Shown one piece after another: positions 37,819-45,680 of a stretch of 64,000 nt of DNA; position 1 is the first letter of the stretch, and each line of letters opens with the position of its first letter. Below the pieces are notes generated by a model. It did no database searches. It was not told the origin of the DNA and saw only the letters and a program-made list of their open reading frames with translations. The stretch is from JACVRW01 sp963812915 (lineage in GTDB: Bacteria; Actinomycetota; Thermoleophilia; Solirubrobacterales; Thermoleophilaceae). The stretch lies in contig CAWEXB010000006.1 of assembly GCA_963812915.1 (NCBI GenBank), forward strand, positions 124,001 to 188,000, read 5' to 3'. The translations under genes were made by a program, and so were the position numbers.

Positions 37819-38895
37819 ATGCTGGCCCCGGCGTGCTCCGTGCTCGTCTCTACGTTGGCCGTCTCCGTTTTCTGTCTCGGACTGGCTTCGCCCGCCGGCG
37901 GGCGCGGTCCCACGGCGACCAAGCTGGCGGCCAAGGATCCTGGCGCGCTGCACGGAGGCAATACGATCGTGGCCTCCAAGCGCGGTGCGCCCGTGCACGG
38001 CGTGCCGGGGCGTAAGAACCACATGGCCGCACTGGCGGCGGGCGCCACGATTCACGGCGGCTCGGGCCACGATGAGCTTGGCGCTCGGGCTCCGCGAGTG
38101 ACGCTCCGCGGCCGCGGTGGCCGCGACGTGATCCACGGCGGTAGGGACGGGACGCTGATCGGCGGCCCCGGGGCGGATCTGTTGACCGCGACGCGCAGCG
38201 GTGCCACGGCGAGGGCGGGTCCTCGTGATTACGTCGTCCTCAGGGGTCGAGGGGACCGCGTCGTGTGCCGATCCGGGGCGCGCGGCGTCGTCATCCTGCG
38301 TTCGCCTGGGACGAAGGTCGACCCGGCCTGTCGCCGCGGCGGTGCCCGCGTCCGTACCGACGAGGTGGGGTCGTCCCGGTCGCCGCGCGCACGCGGGGCG
38401 CAGCAGGCCGTAACGGGCGACGGCAGCATCGCGAATCCGTTTCGCGCGCCGTGCGACGGCGGGGGAGTTGACTGCACGGTCAGCGCCTTTCCCGAGCGCA
38501 CGTTGAGTGGCGCGTGGTCGAACGAGTTCGTTCCGGCCTATCAGTGCCCGGGCGGTCATCCCTATCTCCTCAACAAGACCTACTCGCCGCGCTTCACCAC
38601 ATGGGGCTGGGGCGTGGAGATCCGCGAGGACCAGTCGGACTTCGCGATCGGGGTGAGCATCACCGGCCAGCTGCTGGTCGACACACCGTTCCCCAACGAC
38701 GTGTTCGGGGGCACGCTGACCGGCTACCCCAACTCGAGTGCGACGAACTGGCTCTGGGGCGGGTCGCACTGGTACAAGGTCGTCCTTCACTGCACCTCAG
38801 ACCCGTGCCGCTCGACCGATCTGGTCGGGCGCCCGACGGGATGCCGTGACAACGCCCGCCGGCAGCTCACCCAGCGCGGACGCGCCCCAAGCTGA
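37819..38895 (+). CDS. Secreted RTX-like protein with C-terminal VPAYQCP domain (second copy)
   Basis: A 358-residue protein with signal peptide (LVSTLAVSVFCLGLASPAGG). The centre has a short, degenerate RTX-like part: IHGGSGHDELGA, LRGRGGRDVIHGGRDGTLIGGPGADLL, then RDYVVLRGRGDRVVCRSG. From about residue 200 the C-terminal domain matches that of the 11682-12992 protein: GDGSIANPFRAPCDGGGVDC, LSGAWSNEFVPAYQCPGGHP, IGVSITG, SSATNW and YKVVLHCTS. The repeat array is far shorter than in the first copy. The ribosome-binding site is weak. The role is unknown; probably extracellular or cell-surface. Confidence 0.78.
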   Translation: MLAPACSVLVSTLAVSVFCLGLASPAGGRGPTATKLAAKDPGALHGGNTIVASKRGAPVHGVPGRKNHMAALAAGATIHGGSGHDELGARAPRVTLRGRGGRDVIHGGRDGTLIGGPGADLLTATRSGATARAGPRDYVVLRGRGDRVVCRSGARGVVILRSPGTKVDPACRRGGARVRTDEVGSSRSPRARGAQQAVTGDGSIANPFRAPCDGGGVDCTVSAFPERTLSGAWSNEFVPAYQCPGGHPYLLNKTYSPRFTTWGWGVEIREDQSDFAIGVSITGQLLVDTPFPNDVFGGTLTGYPNSSATNWLWGGSHWYKVVLHCTSDPCRSTDLVGRPTGCRDNARRQLTQRGRAPS

Positions 38896-38961
38896 TCCTT
38901 CCACGGGTGCCGGAGGGGTGGACGAGACCTGATCGAGGAGCTGGAAATAGGAGGCAAGGCA

Positions 38962-39696
38962 ATGACGCAGCACGAGGTCGGGACACAAGAGCAGTGGCAG
39001 GCGGCCCGCGACCAGCTGCTGGCGGAGGAGAAGGAGCTCACCCGCCGCAACGACGAGCTGACACGGAAGCGGCGGGAGCTTCCCTGGGTGCCGGTCGAGA
39101 AGGACTACGGCTTCGAGACTGCCGACGGGGCCAAGTCGCTGGCCGACCTGTTCGACGGGCGCTCCCAGCTGCTCATCTACCACTTCATGTTCGGCCCGGC
39201 CTACGCGGCCGGCTGCCCGGTCTGCTCGTCGATCGCGGACAACCTCGACCCGAACGCGATCCACCTGGCGGCGCGCGACGTGAAGCTGATGCTCGTCTCG
39301 CGGGCCCCGCTGGAGAAGCTTCAGGGATACAAGAAGCGGATGGGTTGGAGCCTCGACTGGGCCTCGACGGTGGGCAGCGAATTCAACCGCGAGCTCGGCT
39401 TCCTGCACACCGAGGAGGAGCTGAGGCCGTTCCTCGAGGGCGGGCTGCCGCCGGCGGTCGAGCAGAACGCCGAGGCCTGTGGGGTCGATGCGGCGACGTA
39501 CGTGTCGGAGGGCCCCGGCCTGAGCGCGTACATGCTCACGGACGGCACCGTCTACGGGACCTACCTGACGACGGCGCGCGGTCTCGAGCCGGCGATGGGC
39601 TACTACGGCCTCCTGGACCGCACGCCGATCGGCCGCAACGAGGAGGGTGAGCAGGTCTTCTGGCTGCGCCGCCACGACGAGTACGAGGACGCCTGA
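38962..39696 (+). CDS. DUF899-family thioredoxin-like protein
   Basis: A 244-residue protein with AGGAGG before the ATG. The family pattern is complete: EEWQAAR-LL-EEKE-TR-NDEL-RKRRELPWV, FDGRSQLLIYHFMFGP, a CxxC (CPVC) in GCPVCSSIADN, ARDVKLMLVSRAPLEKL, and C-terminal W-RRHDEY. DUF899 proteins have a thioredoxin/peroxiredoxin-like fold and unknown reaction. A paralogue is at 41204 beyond the epoxide hydrolase, and both have almost the same sequence (AGGAGGCAAGGC) at the ribosome-binding site. Confidence 0.85.
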   Translation: MTQHEVGTQEQWQAARDQLLAEEKELTRRNDELTRKRRELPWVPVEKDYGFETADGAKSLADLFDGRSQLLIYHFMFGPAYAAGCPVCSSIADNLDPNAIHLAARDVKLMLVSRAPLEKLQGYKKRMGWSLDWASTVGSEFNRELGFLHTEEELRPFLEGGLPPAVEQNAEACGVDAATYVSEGPGLSAYMLTDGTVYGTYLTTARGLEPAMGYYGLLDRTPIGRNEEGEQVFWLRRHDEYEDA

Positions 39697-39761
39697 GGAT
39701 TGCGCGCACGGACTGCATGCCGAGCTGGCAGCGTGGCCCCGATGCTCGTCAGGAGGAGCAG

Positions 39762-40991
39762 ATGTCCGCTACTGATGCTGGCCAACAGACGGCCAGCGAC
39801 AACACCGATGTTCGCCCGTTTCAGGTCGATTTTCCGGAGGCGGAGCTCGCCGAGTTGCGCAGGCGCATAAACGCGACCAGGTGGCCCGAGCGGGAGACGG
39901 TCACCGACGACTCGCAGGGCGTGGCGCTCGCGACGATGCAGGAGCTCGCGCGCTACTGGGGGACGGACTACGACTGGCGCAAGTGCGAGGCGAAACTGAA
40001 CGCCCTACCGCACCTCATGACCGTGATCGATGGGCTCGACATCCATTTCATTCATGTCCGTTCCCAGCACGAGGACGCGCTGCCGCTGATCGTCACGCAT
40101 GGGTGGCCTGGCTCGATCATCGAGCAGCTAAAGATCATCGATCCACTCACCAATCCCACGGCACATGGCGCGAGCGCATCGGATGCGTTCCATCTGGTGA
40201 TTCCCTCGCTGCCGGGCCACGGATTCTCTGCCAAGCCGACGGCCACCGGGTGGGATCCCGCACGCATCGCACGTGCGTGGGTCGTGCTGATGAAGCGCCT
40301 CGGATACACCCAGTTTGTGGCGCAGGGCGGCGATTGGGGTGCGGCTGTCACGCAGGCGATGGGTGAGCAGGCGGCTCCGGAGCTGCTCGGCATTCACTCC
40401 AACATGCCTGGTACTGCGCCGGCCGACCTTGCCGAGGCGTTTCAGCGCGGCGACCCGCCGCCATCCGATCTCTCGGCCGAGGAGACACGCGCATACGAGC
40501 AATTGAGGAGCTTCTATGCGCAGCACGTGGCCTACGCGCTCATCATGGGGACGCGCCCGCAGACGTTGTACGGACTGGCGGACTCACCAATCGATCTAGC
40601 GGCGTTCGCCATTGACCACGGCGACGGCACCGGCCAGCCCGGCCTCATCCAGCAGATCCTGCGGGGACAACTGCCGGGCGCCCTCACACGAGACGACATC
40701 CTCGACAACATCACGCTGTACTGGCTCACGAACACCGGGGTTTCCGCGGCTCGTCTCTATTGGGAGAGCAAGGCGGGCTTCTTCGAGGCCAAGAACATCT
40801 CCATTCCGTTTGCCATCAGCGTCTTTCCCGACGAGCTGTACCAAGCACCGCGGACCTGGGCAGAGCGCGCGTATCCCGACAACCTCATCCATTTCAACGA
40901 GCTCGACCGAGGCGGCCACTTCGCGGCCTGGGAACAGCCGCAACTCCTCGCGGAAGAGGTTCGCGCCGGCTTCAGACCACTGCGCAAGTAG
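39762..40991 (+). CDS. Epoxide hydrolase (EHN/microsomal type)
   Basis: A 409-residue protein, ATG at 39762 after GGAGGAG. The N-terminal EHN domain (FPEAELAELRRRINATRWPE) is followed by the alpha/beta-hydrolase fold. Oxyanion motif HGWPGS is at 113-118, the nucleophile Asp191 in QGGDWGAAV, tyrosine-containing lid segments, and the late HFNELDRGGHFAAWEQP provides the catalytic His. It opens epoxides to diols. It is flanked by two DUF899 genes, which may supply redox chemistry in the same process, though this is only context. Confidence 0.92.
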   Translation: MSATDAGQQTASDNTDVRPFQVDFPEAELAELRRRINATRWPERETVTDDSQGVALATMQELARYWGTDYDWRKCEAKLNALPHLMTVIDGLDIHFIHVRSQHEDALPLIVTHGWPGSIIEQLKIIDPLTNPTAHGASASDAFHLVIPSLPGHGFSAKPTATGWDPARIARAWVVLMKRLGYTQFVAQGGDWGAAVTQAMGEQAAPELLGIHSNMPGTAPADLAEAFQRGDPPPSDLSAEETRAYEQLRSFYAQHVAYALIMGTRPQTLYGLADSPIDLAAFAIDHGDGTGQPGLIQQILRGQLPGALTRDDILDNITLYWLTNTGVSAARLYWESKAGFFEAKNISIPFAISVFPDELYQAPRTWAERAYPDNLIHFNELDRGGHFAAWEQPQLLAEEVRAGFRPLRK

Positions 40992-41053
40992 CCAACAGAC
41001 GGCGCCGCGCCTGCTCGCCCATCCGGGCATCGGCCCGGGCCGCCGCCAAGCTG

Positions 41054-41179
41054 TTGATCGTGGCCGGCGTCGTCCTCGCTGGGATCGGCGTGGCGCTGGC
41101 GCTCCTGCTTCTCGGCCGGCCGCAGAAGACACCGCACGAGCGGCTGGAGCCGGTCCCGGCGGCCGGCGCCGCGGAATAG
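41054..41179 (+). CDS. Possible small single-span membrane protein
   Basis: A TTG at 41054 opens 41 residues containing one strongly hydrophobic segment (LIVAGVVLAGIGVALALLLLG) followed by a basic-acidic tail. There is no good ribosome-binding site and no family I know. It sits between the epoxide hydrolase and the second DUF899 gene on the same strand. It may be real or chance. Confidence 0.3.
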   Translation: MIVAGVVLAGIGVALALLLLGRPQKTPHERLEPVPAAGAAE

Positions 41180-41203
41180 ATCGAACGAAAAGGAGGCAAG
41201 GCC

Positions 41204-41941
41204 ATGACGAAGCACAAGATCGGAACGCGAGAGGAGTGGCTGGCGGCCCGTGTTGAGCTCCTCCAGCGCGAGAAGGAGCACAGCCGCCGCGCTGACGACC
41301 TCGCGCGCCGGCGGCGGGAGTTGCCCTGGGTGCGGATCGAGCAGGACTACAGCTTCGAGACCGACGAGGGTACGAAGACCCTGGCGCAGCTCTTCGACGG
41401 GCGCTCGCAGCTGCTCGTCTACCACTTCATGTTCGGGTACGGGCTCAGGGTCAACGATGAGACCGAGGGCTGTACCGCATGCTCGTTCGTCGCCGACCAC
41501 CTCGACGCCACGCTCCCCCACCTGGGCGCCCGCGATGTGACGCTGGTCTGCGCGTCGATCGCCCCGCTCGAGAGGCTGCAGGCCTACAAGGAGCGGATGG
41601 GCTGGACGTTCTCCTGGGTTTCATCTCTCGGGAGCGACTTCAGCTACGACTTCGGGGTCGCCTTCAGCGAGGAGCAGCAGAGGGATGGAGCCGAATACAA
41701 CTTCCGGCACGTCGCTGCGCCCGGCGAGCAGGAGCCGGGCCTGAGCGCCTTTGCGATCGACGGTGGGGTGGTTCACCACACCTACTCCACGTACGCGCGC
41801 GGCGTCGAAGCGCTCATGGGCACGTACCCGATCCTCGACCTCGCCCCCCGCGGGCGCGACGAGCACGGCCTCGAAACGAGCGGGCCGTGGTGGCGCCGCC
41901 ATGACGAGTACGGGCTGCCTCAAACCAAATCCGGGAGTTGA
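41204..41941 (+). CDS. DUF899-family thioredoxin-like protein (second copy)
   Basis: A 245-residue paralogue of the protein at 38962-39696, with AAAAGGAGG upstream. EEWLAARVELLQREKEHSRRADDLARRRRELPWV, FDGRSQLLVYHFMFG, CxxC as CTAC in GCTACSFVADH, ARDVTLVCASIAPLERL, and W-RRHDEYG are conserved. Its 3' end lies 22 bases from the convergent stop of the second ECF41 sigma gene. The reaction is unknown; the CxxC suggests a redox role. Confidence 0.85.
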   Translation: MTKHKIGTREEWLAARVELLQREKEHSRRADDLARRRRELPWVRIEQDYSFETDEGTKTLAQLFDGRSQLLVYHFMFGYGLRVNDETEGCTACSFVADHLDATLPHLGARDVTLVCASIAPLERLQAYKERMGWTFSWVSSLGSDFSYDFGVAFSEEQQRDGAEYNFRHVAAPGEQEPGLSAFAIDGGVVHHTYSTYARGVEALMGTYPILDLAPRGRDEHGLETSGPWWRRHDEYGLPQTKSGS

Positions 41942-41963
41942 CGAGACATGGGACTGCTGCGGT

Positions 41964-42873
41964 TCAGCTCCGCTTGCGCAGCAGCGCGCCCAGGTCGGCC
42001 ACCGGCCCCAGGTGTTGCAGCTTGTCCGGGTTGACGATCGAGCTCACGCCCTGGATCTGGCCCTCCGCGACGTCGAGGATCATCACGCCGATCAGCCCGC
42101 CCTCGCGGTCGAAGAACAGCGCACCCGGTTGTCCGTTCACCTCCTCGCGGCGCGAGGTGATGCCAAAGCGGGTGAAGGCGCGCAGCCCCGCGATCAGCGT
42201 GCGCGCCGCTCTGGCGCGGCCGTGGACCGCGCGTTTGAGGGCGGGTGCCTTGCCGCCGCCGTCGGCGTGGAGCACCACGTCGTGGGCCAGCAGCTCCTCC
42301 AGCCCTTCGAGATCGCCCTCCTCGGCGGCCGCGAAGAAGCGGGTCGCGAGCTGCTCCCGCTGCTCGCGCGAGGCCTCGAACCGGGGGCGCCGCTCCTTCA
42401 CGTGGCGGCGGGCTCGTGTCGGCGAGCTGGCGGGCGTTCTGCTCGCTCGTCCCGACGATCTCCGCGATCCGGGCGTAGGGCTCGTCGAACACGTCGCGCA
42501 GCAGGAACGCGGCGCGCTGCTCGGGCGACAGGCTCTCGAGCAGGACGAGGAAGGCGAGCGACAGCGAGTCCGCCATCTCGGCCTTGCGAGCAGGATCGTC
42601 GTCGGCGCTCGCGACGAACGGCTCCGGCAGCCACTCACCCACGTAGGTCTCGCGCCGGACCCGTGCCGAGCGCAGGTGATCGAGCGAGAGCCGCGAGACC
42701 ACCGTCGACAGGTAGGCGCGCGGCGACTCGATCCGCTCGCCGCCCTCGCGCGCCCTGTGGAGGCGCAGGAACCCCTCCTGCACCACGTCCTCCGCTTCGC
42801 TCACGCTGCCGAGCATCCGGTAGGCGATCGCGAACGCCGACGGGCGGAGCTCGTCGAACTCCTCCTCGGTCAT
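41964..42873 (-). pseudogene. ECF41-family sigma factor (second copy), one frameshift
   Basis: Starts at 42873 with regions 2 (RPSAFAIAYRMLGSVSEAEDVVQEGFLRLH) and WLPEP, then region 4 LSPEQRAAFLLRDVFDEPYARIAEIVGTSEQNARQLA. One extra G near 42418 shifts the frame. The next frame continues TRARRHVKERRPRFEASREQREQLA, DGGGK, FFDREGGLIGVMILDVAEGQ and NPDKL, to the stop at 41964. Joined, it is a normal 302-residue ECF41 protein. As read, it would lose the SnoaL-like regulatory domain, and truncated ECF41 factors are reported to behave differently from full-length ones. It may equally be a sequencing error. The epimerase gene lies 3 bases upstream. Confidence 0.82.
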
Positions 42874-42876
42874 CGC

Positions 42877-43839
42877 TCAGCCGAGTCCCTGCGCGAAGCC
42901 CTGCCGCCAGCTCGCATAGGCCGGCTTCCAGCCGAGCTCGCGCTTCGCCTTCTGGTTCGAGGCACCCCTCACCTCGGTCATCATGAGCGTTGCCATCTCA
43001 CCGGCCGCCAGCCGCGCCAGCCAGCGCGGGACACGCCTTGGTGGCTTGGCATCCAGCGCGCTCGCCAGCACCGGCAGCCACTCCCGCACCGGCGCGGGCT
43101 CGTCGTCGACGATGTTGTAGATACCCGGCTCGCCGTGCTCGACCGCGGCCGCGGTCGCCGCCGCGGCGTCTTCGATGTGAATGTGCGACCAGACGCCACC
43201 ACCGTCGCCAACGATTGGGAACCGACGCTTGCGGATCGGCGCCGCCATCACCGCATCCGGAGCCAAGCTGATCGCGGTGCCCGGACCGTAGAAGCCGCCG
43301 TAGCGCAACACGAGACCCTCGCCCCACTCGATTGTCGTCACCGCCCGCTCCAGATGGAGGATCCCCACTAGCGGAGCCCGCAGCGCCGCCGGCGGGTTGG
43401 GATCGAGGGGATCGGCCTCGGTCTGCACCGGTCCGCCCGTGCGGGCGAATCGAAAAGCCGCAAAGCTCTGCGCCACGAAGCGCCGTGCCCCCGCGGCGCG
43501 ACCGGCGGCCAAAAGATGGTCCGTCGCCTCGGTACGCAGCCGGTTGGTCATGGTCGCCGCGAAGGAGCGCTCGGGGTGCCGCATGTCCCTCGCGGAGAGC
43601 TTCCCGGACAGCGCCGTGAGCTGATGCACGATCACCTCGGGCTCGGCGGACGCCACCGCCTGGGCGACCGCGTCGGGGTCGAGAGCGTCGGCCACGACCG
43701 GGCGGGCTCCCAGGCTGCGCACCAGGTCCTGCTTCGATGCGCTCCGGGTCATCCCGACCGCCTCGTGGCCTCGAGCGACGAGCTGCGGGACGAGCGCTCT
43801 GCCGAGAACGCCTGTGGCGCCGGCTACGAAGACCTTCAT
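42877..43839 (-). CDS. NAD(P)-dependent epimerase/dehydratase, ECF41-associated (second copy)
   Basis: A 320-residue paralogue of the protein at 30604-31539. VFVAGATGVLGRALVPQLVARGHE, PVVADALDPDAVAQAV, ARRFVAQSFAAFRFARTGGPV, RYGGFYGPGT and GGGVWSHIHIEDAA are shared, as is the C-terminal RGASNQKAKRELGWKPAYASWRQGF. It precedes the ECF41 gene by 3 bases in the same order as the first module, under its own TGTCACA-type promoter. The substrate is unknown. Confidence 0.9.
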   Translation of the reverse strand: MKVFVAGATGVLGRALVPQLVARGHEAVGMTRSASKQDLVRSLGARPVVADALDPDAVAQAVASAEPEVIVHQLTALSGKLSARDMRHPERSFAATMTNRLRTEATDHLLAAGRAAGARRFVAQSFAAFRFARTGGPVQTEADPLDPNPPAALRAPLVGILHLERAVTTIEWGEGLVLRYGGFYGPGTAISLAPDAVMAAPIRKRRFPIVGDGGGVWSHIHIEDAAAATAAAVEHGEPGIYNIVDDEPAPVREWLPVLASALDAKPPRRVPRWLARLAAGEMATLMMTEVRGASNQKAKRELGWKPAYASWRQGFAQGLG

Positions 43840-43870
43840 GACTGCTCCTGTCGTCTCATTTACCCTCTGA

Positions 43871-43897
43871 GACGAGATAGAGGCGCCGCCTGTGACA
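43871..43897 (-). promoter_or_regulatory. ECF41-type promoter TGTCACA-N16-CGTC
   Basis: On the minus strand TGTCACA (43897-43891) and CGTC (43874-43871) are separated by exactly 16 bases and lie 31 bases upstream of the epimerase start at 43839. This equals the ECF41 consensus and the spacing found upstream of the first module. Confidence 0.8.
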
Positions 43898-44015
43898 GTG
43901 CCCCGCGCGCGCCGCCGGGTTGGGCGGCGGATACTTGGTGGGCGATCTCGCGGGCGAGCTCAAGGCAGGCGGTGGCCGCCCTCGCTGGCCTCGCAGCTTC
44001 TACCGCTGAACGTCC

Positions 44016-44435
44016 CTAGTGATTTGGCGACGCGGCGGATATGTCGGCGAGCGTCGGTCCGGCATCGCGGTCCTGGGCCAGGTCTCCAAGAGACACAACG
44101 CCGACCAGCCCTCCGTCGCTGACCACGGGCAGTCGACGGATGCTGTTCTCGTCCATCGTCTGAGCCGCCGCCTCCACGCCGTCGCCCGGCTCGAGCGTTC
44201 GCGGATCCGAGGTGCAGACGTCGCCGACCGTGGTCGACTGAGGGTCGCGGCCGTCGGCGATCGCCCGGACGACGATGTCACGGTCCGTGAGGATGCCGGC
44301 CACCCGCCCGCCATCGGTCACGATCACGTTGCCGATGTCGCCGTCGCGCATCTCGCGCGCGGCGTCGACGAGCCTGTCGCCGATCTCGACCGTGCGCGGG
44401 TCGCGGGTCATGATCTCCTCGACTGTGCCGGCCAT
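44016..44435 (-). CDS. CBS-domain pair protein
   Basis: A 139-residue protein from MAGTVEEIMTRDPRTVE (GGAGGT upstream; earlier in-frame ATGs lack one). Two CBS motifs follow each other: DAAREMRDGDIGNVIVTDGGRVAGILTDRDIVVRAIADG, then AAQTMDENSIRRLPVVSDGGLVGVVSLGDLA. Stand-alone CBS pairs sense adenine nucleotides or SAM and regulate partners. It is divergent from the TIR-like gene, with about 90 bases between the two starts. Confidence 0.88.
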   Translation of the reverse strand: MAGTVEEIMTRDPRTVEIGDRLVDAAREMRDGDIGNVIVTDGGRVAGILTDRDIVVRAIADGRDPQSTTVGDVCTSDPRTLEPGDGVEAAAQTMDENSIRRLPVVSDGGLVGVVSLGDLAQDRDAGPTLADISAASPNH

Positions 44436-44527
44436 CTGGTCGGACCTCCTTTGGTTGCCGTGTTCATCATCCCCTACTCGTTCCCGAAGCGCCGCCGAGC
44501 GAGCGCGGAGCAGTAGCCTGTCCACTG

Positions 44528-45448
44528 ATGAAGCCGCGAATCTTCCTCGGGTCGTCCGGACAGCAGGAGAAGCTGCTGCAGGGGCTCACCCGCGGGCTCC
44601 AGGACATCGCGGACGTCGATCCGTGGACGACGGTCTTCAACCCGGGTGTTTCGACCCTCGAGCGGCTCGTCGAGCTCACCGGCGAGGTCGATTTCGCCGC
44701 GTTCGTCTTCGCCCAGGACGACTGGACGACGAAGGGAGCGTCGCCTGACGCAGCCTCCGGAGAGGCCTCACCGCGCGACAACGTCGTCTACGAAGCGGGC
44801 TTGTTCGGGGGTGCGCTCGGCATCCGCCGCACGTTCATCCTCCACGCGAACGGCGCCAAGCTCCCCACCGACCTGCTCGGTCTGACCTCGATCCGGTACG
44901 ACCCCGACACCACGCCGGCCGTCGTGCGCCAGATCAACCAGCAGCTGCGGAAAGCGATCGAGACGGAAGGCCGGATCAGCCGCCTGGAGGGTGACTGGTG
45001 GCAACTGTCGCTCACCGCCAGGACCGAACTCGAGCCGTCTGCGGTGTCGCTCCTGACGGTCAGCCGTGATCGCGCCGGCTCGCTCGAGGTCGCGGGACGC
45101 TCATGGCAGGCCGACGGCGCGCTGTCCGCGCGCTACTGGAGTGAGGCGTTGAAGGAACGAGTCGATCCGCCCAGCATCTTCTTCTTCTTCAACGGCGAAC
45201 GTCCCCGTCTTCCAAACGCTCCCCAGCTCGAGGGGACCGGTGAGATCAAGCTCGAGAGCGTCGATCGCGCCGGCGGCTACTGGACGTCCCGCGCCGACGG
45301 CCCCGACGCCTTCTACACACGGACCTCCGGGATCTTCCTCCGTGCCGACCCAGGTGACAAGGCCGTGTTGGACGGCAACAACCCCGCCGAGCGGGCGGCA
45401 CTCATCGACCGGCGCCTCGAGGAGTGGAAGGCGTGGGCGAGCTCCTGA
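44528..45448 (+). CDS. TIR-like (PF10137/CAP12-type) nucleotide-binding protein, putative defence effector
   Basis: A 306-residue protein. Residues 1-145 fit the TIR-like nucleotide-binding domain: PRIFLGSSGQQEKLL at the first strand, TLERLVELTGEVDFAAFVFAQDD, then DNVVYEAGLFGGALGIRRTFIL, where Glu89 in NVVYEAG is the probable NADase glutamate, and LPTDLLGLTSIRYD. These domains deplete NAD+ in anti-phage systems, usually when a C-terminal sensor binds a cyclic nucleotide. The C-terminal 140 residues (SAVSLLTVSRDRAGSLEVAG to the end) are beta-rich, with W-x-G-rich segments I cannot name. No cyclase or other defence gene adjoins it. The 4-5 kb around it is ordinary metabolism. Confidence 0.75.
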   Translation: MKPRIFLGSSGQQEKLLQGLTRGLQDIADVDPWTTVFNPGVSTLERLVELTGEVDFAAFVFAQDDWTTKGASPDAASGEASPRDNVVYEAGLFGGALGIRRTFILHANGAKLPTDLLGLTSIRYDPDTTPAVVRQINQQLRKAIETEGRISRLEGDWWQLSLTARTELEPSAVSLLTVSRDRAGSLEVAGRSWQADGALSARYWSEALKERVDPPSIFFFFNGERPRLPNAPQLEGTGEIKLESVDRAGGYWTSRADGPDAFYTRTSGIFLRADPGDKAVLDGNNPAERAALIDRRLEEWKAWASS

Positions 45449-45613
45449 AGGAATTGAGCGCCGCCGCGTAACGACGGACGTAGCGCCCGAGGCGGTCGCT
45501 CTCGAGCGGGTCGGGTGACTATGTCGAGCCAGATCAGGTAAGCCCGCACTGCTCACGAGCTCCAGCTCTGCGTGCTCGTGGCCCGCCATCGGTCACATTT
45601 TCGCGCCGCCGGG

Positions 45614-45629
45614 TGTCAAACGAGTGACA
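45614..45629. promoter_or_regulatory. Inverted repeat TGTCA-N6-TGACA upstream of NmrA-like gene
   Basis: Perfect 5-bp arms with 6-base spacer, 51 bases before the start at 45681. It could bind a dimeric regulator of the NmrA-like/cupin genes. It lacks the ECF41 -10 element. Confidence 0.35.
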
Positions 45630-45680
45630 GATCGATTCTGCTGGTGCCGGGCCCGCCGGCGCTGGGAAAGGAAGGAAACG

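Noticed and set aside
45614..45644. A further ECF41 promoter upstream of the NmrA-like gene
   Set aside because: TGTCAAA is followed after 16 bases by TCTG, not [C/T]GTC, and the -35 is imperfect; the inverted repeat explanation is better.
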